In this document: in pieces, positions 58,808-64,000 of the stretch | Layout of the letters: the number at the start of each line of letters is the position of its first letter | Position numbering within the stretch: the stretch's first letter is position 1 | Assembly: GCA_003153355.1 (NCBI GenBank) | Contig: PLYH01000002.1 | Coordinates: 203,759 to 267,758, forward strand | Origin: Candidatus Peregrinibacteria bacterium | Lineage (GTDB): Bacteria; Patescibacteriota; Gracilibacteria; UBA1369 | Length of the DNA stretch: 64,000 nucleotides | Reading direction: 5' to 3' | The notes under the pieces: model-generated | The model's input: only the letters and a program-made list of their open reading frames with translations | The model's database searches: none | Told to the model about the DNA's origin: nothing | Translations under genes and position numbers: made by a program

Positions 58808-59179
58808 CTAGAATGCTCCGTCCTGATTCGGGGAATCGTCCGGAATCGCCTGTCCGCAGTCCCACATTTCTACGATTTTTCCATCCTTGAAACGAAAAAT
58901 ATGCACCACAACCATCCCGGCATTATCAGGTTTTAGATTAAGATGTGAATGCACGGCCACCATGTCGCCGTCTCCGAGCACGTTCTTTATCGTGAATTGC
59001 TTATTCGGGAATTGGACGTCGTTTTCTTTCATCGCGTCACGCAAAACAGGGAATCCTGCAGCGAAAAATGTATTGTGGTGTTTCCCGCCGAGGTCCACAT
59101 ATTTTTCATAGGCTTCGTCAATCCGGCCTGCGATCACAAGCTTCAGAAATTCGACGGCTGTTTGTTTGTTATCTTCCAT
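58808..59179 (-). CDS. SnoaL-like/NTF2-family protein
   Basis: 123 residues with an NTF2-like cone fold: TAVEFLKLVIAGRIDEAYEKY, then GDMVAVHSHLNLK and VHIFRFKDGKIVEMWD, the SnoaL-like end strands. Members are polyketide cyclases, isomerases or of unknown function; here no partner suggests which. No signal peptide. Confidence 0.88.
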   Translation of the reverse strand: MEDNKQTAVEFLKLVIAGRIDEAYEKYVDLGGKHHNTFFAAGFPVLRDAMKENDVQFPNKQFTIKNVLGDGDMVAVHSHLNLKPDNAGMVVVHIFRFKDGKIVEMWDCGQAIPDDSPNQDGAF

Positions 59180-59291
59180 AGCGTTTTTTTAACTGGCGGA
59201 GCTGTCGGGTCTAGTACACCATCTTGCCTCTACTGCAATAGTATAGCGTTTCGGCTTCTGGGGCAATTTGTTAAATATTATTTATTAAATC

Positions 59292-60512
59292 TTACACCAG
59301 ATTTTTCGGCATGAAATAAAAAAGAATGAAAGAAGCAAGAATTCCGATTATGCCGATTATGATGAAGGAATTTTCCAGGCCGAAAAATTGCGCCGAATAG
59401 CCGGCGATGATTGGGCCGATCGTGTCGCCTAAATTTACAAAAAGATCGTCGACGGTCTCGATTTCCTTATGCGAAACGGCGAGGTCTGCTATATGCTCCG
59501 TATAAGCCGTTTTGATCGTCGGGTCCGTAAGCGTCCAAAACAGGGCTACGAAAAATATTGCTATTATCGCAAACATTGGAGATTTAGTCAGGGCAATGGC
59601 TGTGATTAAAAGCGATCCGAAGAGAAGGGCGAAGAGAGCGGTATTTTTCTTGTCGAATTTTTTAGCCAATATTCCTACGATCCACCCTGATAAAAGAGGA
59701 GGAATCATATAGGCAATCATAAAGGCACCGCCGGCGAACCCTGGCGTGATTTTTTCTGAAAGGATCGGGCCGGTGGTCCAAACGCCGGCATCAACCGCAT
59801 TTAACGTCAGAGTCAGAAAGAGAACCGGTAGAAGTCTGAGTCTGATTTTATCGAAAAATTTTTCTTCAGTGATAAGATTATAGAAGTTTTTGCGTTTCGC
59901 TCTTTTGGGAAAGATATTTTTACCCAGCTTAGAAAAAAATAAAAAGAATATGAAGGCAATTATCAGGAAGCTGTAAGACCAACCGGCAAGGGCGAAATTT
60001 GATACGACGACAAGAAGAAGGATTGATGCGATGAAAGGCGCAACTAAATATCCCAAGCCTTCGAAGACATTCAGAAAACCAAAAGTAGAGACCTGCTTTT
60101 CTTTGGGCACTTTTTCATCCACGTATGCAAGCAGGCCGATCTCGTAAAGATTGTAATAAAGGCCCCAGACCGCCATAGCGACAAGATAGACCGTGATGGT
60201 CGTCGCCCCAAAGAGAATCAGCGGAGTCGAAGAGGCGGCTAAAAAGCAATAAAGGAAAATCCGGCGATGATTGGCATTCTCAAGAACCCGGACAAGGAGA
60301 ATGTCAAAAAACATTCCACCTACAGATGATAGCCCAATCACCAGCCCGATCGTGCCTAGCTGTATGTGCGATTGCTGCATCACTATCGGCGTGAGATACA
60401 TGATGAGCCCATCGAAAATGATGAAGAAAAATATCATGGAGGCCAGAGTGAATAAATTCCATTTGGCGCCATGGTTGCCAATATGCTTTTTTAGATGAAA
60501 CAAGTTGGGCAT
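59292..60512 (-). CDS. major facilitator superfamily transporter
   Basis: 406 residues with twelve hydrophobic segments. The loop between spans 2 and 3 has VLENANHRRIFLY in place of the usual GxxxDRxGRR, so motif A is weak. The central loop is basic (FSKLGKNIFPKRAKRKNFYN). FVNLGDTIGPIIAGY near the C-terminus fits spans 10-11. The transported substrate cannot be named. Codon use is more A/T-rich than in its neighbours, a mild sign of different origin. Confidence 0.85.
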   Translation of the reverse strand: MPNLFHLKKHIGNHGAKWNLFTLASMIFFFIIFDGLIMYLTPIVMQQSHIQLGTIGLVIGLSSVGGMFFDILLVRVLENANHRRIFLYCFLAASSTPLILFGATTITVYLVAMAVWGLYYNLYEIGLLAYVDEKVPKEKQVSTFGFLNVFEGLGYLVAPFIASILLLVVVSNFALAGWSYSFLIIAFIFFLFFSKLGKNIFPKRAKRKNFYNLITEEKFFDKIRLRLLPVLFLTLTLNAVDAGVWTTGPILSEKITPGFAGGAFMIAYMIPPLLSGWIVGILAKKFDKKNTALFALLFGSLLITAIALTKSPMFAIIAIFFVALFWTLTDPTIKTAYTEHIADLAVSHKEIETVDDLFVNLGDTIGPIIAGYSAQFFGLENSFIIIGIIGILASFILFYFMPKNLV

Positions 60513-60581
60513 ATTTTATTATTTTACTAAATTTTCCATTGATTATCGATGCACCCGGGTCATGCCGATAAAAAATTGTCC

Positions 60582-60671
60582 TGGCGGAGAGAGTGAGATT
60601 CGAACTCACGAGGAGCTTGCGCCCCTGACAGTTTTCAAGACTGTTGCCTTCAACCACTCGGCCATCTCTCC
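60582..60671 (-). tRNA. tRNA-Ser (TGA)
   Basis: Class II tRNA on the minus strand: acceptor GGAGAGA/TCTCTCC, anticodon TGA within ACAGT-loop-ACTGT, long variable arm, T-loop TTCGAAT, encoded CCA at 60582-60584. Confidence 0.95.
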
Positions 60672-60677
60672 TCCTTT

Positions 60678-60771
60678 GTACGCTCCGCGGCGCTCAGAAC
60701 CGGCATAGCCGGATTCTTCGCTTGCTGCGCCCTCGGCCCGTGGCCTCGGTTTTGCGCTCGGTTTCGCTTGT
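60678..60771 (+). repeat. GC-rich dispersed repeat, copy D (next to tRNA-Ser TGA)
   Basis: TACGCTCCGCGGCGCTCAGA, the palindrome CCGGCATAGCCGG, ATTCTTCGCTTGCTGCGCCC, and GCGCTCGGTTT at the end; close to copy C throughout. Like copies B and C it lies just upstream (5') of a minus-strand tRNA gene. Confidence 0.7.
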
Positions 60772-60834
60772 GTACTATACAAAATTTTTGCGTCTAGGCA
60801 AAGAGAAACGCAAAAAGAGGATGTCATGAAATTG

Positions 60835-60862
60835 TCTTAAAAAATTTAGATTAATTTTAAGA
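60835..60862. promoter_or_regulatory. inverted repeat upstream of the winged-helix gene
   Basis: TCTTAAAA (60835-60842) and TTTTAAGA (60855-60862) flank 12 AT-rich bases, about 70 bases before the gene. A possible operator; direct TTAAAA repeats also occur nearby. Confidence 0.35.
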
Positions 60863-60932
60863 ACATGTTAAAAAACCTTCATCGTTCATCTGCTATAACG
60901 GAATTCCTTTCCTTACCCCTTATTCTTTCATC

Positions 60933-61328
60933 ATGGACGCAATCTCCAGCACCGCCACCGGCGGCGCAAACTCCGGCAGTACGCCGATCCGCCTGGGTGC
61001 CATCACACTTCACCCTCATGAGCACGAAGTGGAACGCAATGGCAAAATTATTAAACTCAGGAAAAAAGAGTATCAGCTTCTGGAATTTCTGGGCAAAAAC
61101 AAAAACAGGGTGATGAACCGCAATACGCTCCTTGAATATGTCTGGAACTATAACGTCCAGACGATGACGAACACGCTGGAAGTTCATATTTCAAATCTCC
61201 GTCGCAAAATCGACGGAGATTACCCGTCAAAAATGCTGCAGACGATTTACGGGCTCGGCTACAAATTTTGCGATGCTCCAGAAACTCCCGGCCCGCATCA
61301 GATTCCAGCCGAAACAGTTCCTATTTAA
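60933..61328 (+). CDS. stand-alone OmpR/PhoB-type winged-helix DNA-binding protein
   Basis: 131 residues: a short Ser/Thr/Gly tail, then a complete Trans_reg_C domain. KLRKKEYQLLEFLGKNKNRV, RNTLLEYVWNY, the recognition helix TNTLEVHISNLRRKID, and IYGLGYKF are the family's standard landmarks. The receiver domain with its phospho-Asp is absent, and the start codon and 5' region leave no room for it. It may be constitutive, or be controlled by a partner. Its stop overlaps that of ctpA by 8 bases. Confidence 0.9.
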   Translation: MDAISSTATGGANSGSTPIRLGAITLHPHEHEVERNGKIIKLRKKEYQLLEFLGKNKNRVMNRNTLLEYVWNYNVQTMTNTLEVHISNLRRKIDGDYPSKMLQTIYGLGYKFCDAPETPGPHQIPAETVPI

Positions 61329-62571
61329 GGCCCTGAATATACTTCATCGCCGCATCAAGTTGCGGATCCTTCTTTGCTTCCGCATCAGCTTCGGTCATCG
61401 GAACGACAATGTCAGGCGTGATGCCGACTTCACTGATGTTCTTGTCGTTCGGGGTGTACCATTTGGCAATTGTAATGCGCAGACTTGAACCGTCGTTGAG
61501 CTGATCAACCTCCTGCACGCTGCCTTTGCCAAAGGTCTGCTCGCCCATGATCTCGCCGCGTTTGTGATCCTGGATCGCGCCGGCAACAATTTCCGAAGCC
61601 GAAGCGGAACCCGCATTCACCAGCACCACTAATGGAACATTCGCCAGCGGCGCATTGCCGGTAACATACATTGTTTCATTATCTTTCGGATCGCGTTTTT
61701 TGATCGTTACCGCCACCTGATGACCCTGGAGGAAATCCGAAAGAATCGATACGGAACCGTCCAGATATCCGCCGCCGTTGTAGCGCAGATCCATGATGAT
61801 TCCTTTTGGATTCTTGAGAAGAATTTTTTGAACGGCGTCATCAAATTCCGGCTGGGTGTTATCGCTGAACTGATTAATTGCGATGTAGAAAATGCCGTTA
61901 CCTTTATCTTCCATGCTCACGCTTTCCACATTTACGTCATCGCGGGTGATCGCCACATCAAAGGGATCTTTTTTTCCTTTGCGTAAAATCGTTAAAGTCA
62001 CTTTGGTGCCCTTCGTACCGCGGATCTTGGTGATGGCTTCAAATAAAGTCATGTCGCTCGTCAGGTTTCCGTCAATTTTATAGATGACATCTCCTGGCAG
62101 CAGGCCGGCTTTGTCAGCAGGGGAATCTTTGAGTGGAGAGATGATGACCAGCACTTGGTTTTTCACCGTAAGTTCAGCGCCGATGCCTTCAAGTGTACCG
62201 TTCAGGCTGTCATTGAAATCTTTGGTTTCATTCGGCGTCATGAAGACTGTATAAGGATCGCTCAGCGAAGCGACCATTCCCTTGATTGCGCCGTAAACCA
62301 TGGTCTGCTTATCCAAAGCCGACTCGTCAACGTATGCATCGGAAACAATCCCCCAGACTTTCCAGAACAGCGTTAAGTCTGCAGGATGATCGGTATTATC
62401 GGTTGAAAGCAGCGAAGAAAAAGCTGCAACAGGAGAAGGAACCTCTTCCTGGGTTCCGTTCATTGCCGTCAAAGCTACCTTGGCGTGGTAATAACTCGCG
62501 GCCTCCCATCCGAACACAAATACGATGGCAAAAATGACAATGTACGAAACAACGCGCGTCGACTTTTTCAT
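61321..62571 (-). CDS. ctpA: S41 family carboxyl-terminal processing protease
   Basis: A membrane-anchored serine protease acting outside the cytoplasmic membrane. The anchor is VVSYIVIFAIVFVFGWEAA (residues 7-25). A PDZ domain follows (about 110-200, with LLPGDVIYKIDG), then the S41 core: GGYLDGSV, the nucleophile Ser in NAGSASASEIVAGAI and the Lys in GEQTFGKGSVQ. 416 residues is normal. It may process envelope proteins such as the LPxTG, SLH or DUF4012 types seen here (inference). Confidence 0.94.
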   Translation of the reverse strand: MKKSTRVVSYIVIFAIVFVFGWEAASYYHAKVALTAMNGTQEEVPSPVAAFSSLLSTDNTDHPADLTLFWKVWGIVSDAYVDESALDKQTMVYGAIKGMVASLSDPYTVFMTPNETKDFNDSLNGTLEGIGAELTVKNQVLVIISPLKDSPADKAGLLPGDVIYKIDGNLTSDMTLFEAITKIRGTKGTKVTLTILRKGKKDPFDVAITRDDVNVESVSMEDKGNGIFYIAINQFSDNTQPEFDDAVQKILLKNPKGIIMDLRYNGGGYLDGSVSILSDFLQGHQVAVTIKKRDPKDNETMYVTGNAPLANVPLVVLVNAGSASASEIVAGAIQDHKRGEIMGEQTFGKGSVQEVDQLNDGSSLRITIAKWYTPNDKNISEVGITPDIVVPMTEADAEAKKDPQLDAAMKYIQGLK

Positions 62572-62592
62572 GAAATTATTCGATTATTATGT

Positions 62593-63393
62593 TTAAAGGT
62601 CCTCAAGATACTTCTGGATTTGTTCGACCGAAAGTGCTTTTTTGGTCTTTTCGTCGATTTCAATTTTGATGGCGTTGAACACAGTATCGCCTCCTGCAAC
62701 CTCGTGCTTATGGGGAACCTGTGTAATGAAATTTTTAATGACACCGGATTTTTCCAGACCGATCACCGAGTCGATCGGGCCAGTAAATCCTACATCAGTT
62801 TGAAAAGCCGCGCCACCCGGAAGCACGCGCGCGTCAAAAGTTGGCACATGCGTATGCGTGCCGATGAGCGCGGAAATCCTCCCGTCCAGATAATGAGCCA
62901 GCGCCATTTTTTCTGAAGTCGTTTCGGCATGAAAATCCACAAAGATCGCGGAGAGCGTTTTATCACCCTCGAACTCTTTCAGAATTTTATCTGCTGCATG
63001 AAAAGGACAATCCAGCTGCGTCGGCATAAAAACCCGGCCCATCAGATTGATGACCAGAACTTTCCGGCCTTTGGAGTCTGCGACAATTTTATAGCCTTTG
63101 CCCGGAGCCTCCTCCGGATAATTTGCCGGTCTTATTAAAGGTAACTTCGGGTCATCGAGCTTCGGAATAATCTCACGTTCTTTCCAGATATGATTCCCTG
63201 AAGTAAAAAAATCGATGCCCGCAGCCTGCATTTCTTTTAATTGCTGCTCGCTCACTCCTTTGCCGTGATGCATATTTTCCGCATTCGCGATCACCAGGTG
63301 AATGTCGAGTTTTTTGCGGTATTCGGGCAATAATTTCTTGACCGTCTCGCGACCCGGTCTTCCAAAAATGTCACCGATAAAAAGAATATTCAT
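62593..63393 (-). CDS. ymdB: YmdB family metallophosphoesterase
   Basis: 266 residues, the calcineurin-like YmdB/TIGR00282 family. FIGDIFGRPGRETVKKLLP begins the domain, ANAENMHHGKGVSE and FTSGNHIWKERE supply metal-binding Asn/His, and GTHTHVPTFDARVLPGGAAFQTDVGFTG-type wording ends it. The family hydrolyses 2',3'-cyclic nucleotides and affects mRNA turnover in Bacillus. It is divergent from recA; in Firmicutes ymdB is also close to recA. Confidence 0.92.
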   Translation of the reverse strand: MNILFIGDIFGRPGRETVKKLLPEYRKKLDIHLVIANAENMHHGKGVSEQQLKEMQAAGIDFFTSGNHIWKEREIIPKLDDPKLPLIRPANYPEEAPGKGYKIVADSKGRKVLVINLMGRVFMPTQLDCPFHAADKILKEFEGDKTLSAIFVDFHAETTSEKMALAHYLDGRISALIGTHTHVPTFDARVLPGGAAFQTDVGFTGPIDSVIGLEKSGVIKNFITQVPHKHEVAGGDTVFNAIKIEIDEKTKKALSVEQIQKYLEDL

Positions 63394-63566
63394 ACAAGTT
63401 CAAAAGCCATCATAGTGCAAGTAAACTATCATAACACGCTTGAACTGTCGATTTTTCCTTGGCGGGAATTTAAGAAAATTTTAGGCCGCATTTAAAGAAT
63501 TTTTAAAACCGTGTGCTAATTTGATTCTGTTTAAAGCCATCTTCGCGCGATCGGCATAAAATCATC

Positions 63567-63595
63567 TTGACGGTGAGTATATACTCACCTATCAT
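63567..63595 (+). promoter_or_regulatory. recA promoter with perfect 18-bp palindromic operator in its spacer
   Basis: -35 TTGACG (63567-63572), 17-base spacer, -10 TATCAT (63590-63595). The spacer contains GGTGAGTATATACTCACC (63572-63589), an uninterrupted palindrome. A repressor bound there would cover both boxes, as LexA does at recA in many phyla, but the motif matches neither the Gram-positive nor the E. coli LexA box. Confidence 0.7.
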
Positions 63596-63627
63596 AAAGA
63601 CAATCTATTTTTTAACTCAAACAAAAG

Positions 63628-64000
63628 ATGACGAATCTCACTGAACGTCAGAAAGCGATCGAACTGGCGCTTTCTCAAATCGAACATGCCTTTGGTAAAG
63701 GAGCTATCATGAAAATGGGCGAAGCCCAGAAAATTGCCGTGGAAACTATTCCGACCGGCTCAATTTCTTTGGATATTGCATTGGGCGGCGGCGTACCCCG
63801 CGGACGCGTGGTTGAAATTTTCGGTCCTGAAAGTTCCGGAAAAACAACTTTAACGCTCCATATTATTGCGGAAGCGCAAAAACGCGGCGGCTCGGTGGCT
63901 TTCATCGATGCTGAGCATGCACTTGATCCTGAATATGCGCGGAAAATCGGCGTTGATGTCGATAACCTTCTTATTTCCCAGCCGGACAGCGGCGAACAGG
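63628..64000 (+). CDS. recA: recombinase RecA (N-terminal part)
   Basis: The gene runs past the right edge; 124 residues are visible. The N-terminal helix is followed by [15 protein letters not shown], then [17 protein letters not shown] and the Walker A loop [10 protein letters not shown], and [12 protein letters not shown]. RecA performs homologous pairing and triggers LexA-type self-cleavage. No intein is present in the visible part. The start ATG at 63628 is 32 bases past the -10 box. Confidence 0.97.
   Translation, partial: MTNLTERQKAIELALSQIEHAFGKGAIMKMGEAQKIAVETIPTGSISLDIALGGGVPRGRVVEIFGPESSGKTTLTLHIIAEAQKRGGSVAFIDAEHALDPEYARKIGVDVDNLLISQPDSGEQ

Noticed and set aside
63572..63589. Palindrome as a terminator of an upstream gene
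   Set aside because: The upstream gene is divergent, the palindrome sits between -35 and -10 boxes, and no T-run follows.

Overview
The window looks like a bacterial chromosome segment of moderate GC with tightly packed genes, many of them overlapping by 4 to 50 bases. Gene content suggests a Patescibacteria (CPR) genome, possibly a Peregrinibacteria relative. This is inferred from family content, not from a phylogeny. Supporting features are a class I (archaeal-type) lysyl-tRNA synthetase, a tandem pair of TrbC/VirB2-like pilins, a DUF4012 membrane protein, an LPxTG surface protein, a KamA-type radical SAM enzyme, and many large unrecognised envelope proteins. TGA works as a stop (several start/stop overlaps of the form ATGA), so the Gly-recoded Gracilibacteria/Absconditabacteria code does not apply. 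All six tRNA genes encode their 3' CCA.

Layout. 1-2400: the end of a pyruvate-oxidase-like gene, tRNA-Tyr, two unknown proteins and tRNA-Thr. 2500-4500: murB and two pilin paralogues, each pilin with its own promoter and terminator. 4516-13006: one long operon-like run carrying all seven shikimate steps (aroA, aroK, aroQ, aroE, DAHP synthase, aroB, aroC), then ACT-less prephenate dehydratase, chorismate mutase and an aminotransferase. Together these give a route from central carbon to phenylalanine. 13040-14205: a strongly structured RNA leader in front of a GC-rich orphan gene unlike everything around it. 14284-24852: a flavoprotein, a lysine-2,3-aminomutase-like enzyme, two HExxH proteins, a lipoprotein, tRNA-Pro, a PRC-barrel protein, ybeY, an rRNA/tRNA methyltransferase and an SLH-like protein. 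24950-25840: a membrane-anchored HTH protein whose upstream region and own reading frame carry about fifteen copies of a TGTCTA/TAGACA motif.

25859-49551: two DUF881 proteins, murI, a PAP2-polyprenol-kinase fusion, guaA, a DUF4012 protein, class I lysS, dnaB, yraN, a PEGA protein, a second aminotransferase, a ComM-like ATPase, murA, a ComEC-like hydrolase and the LPxTG fibronectin-III protein. 49652-53166: a small gene, a 904-residue fused arginyl-tRNA synthetase, tRNA-Cys, tRNA-Ser and GC-rich repeats. 53267-60512: HxlR regulator, msrB, ogt, class I aldolase, a C39-like protein, PAS, methyltransferase, SRPBCC, SnoaL-like and MFS genes. 60582-64000: tRNA-Ser, a receiver-less winged-helix regulator, ctpA, ymdB and the start of recA behind a perfect 18-bp palindromic operator.

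Themes. Peptidoglycan and lipid-carrier genes are prominent (murA, murB, murI and a fusion that could both dephosphorylate and phosphorylate polyprenol carriers). Several genes appear leaderless, with a -10 box 6-9 bases before the ATG. The strongest candidates for undescribed biology are the structured leader plus orphan gene at 13.0-14.2 kb, the HTH protein with its motif cluster at 25 kb, and the recA operator at 63.57 kb. All coordinates and motif counts were read by eye; no database search was run.
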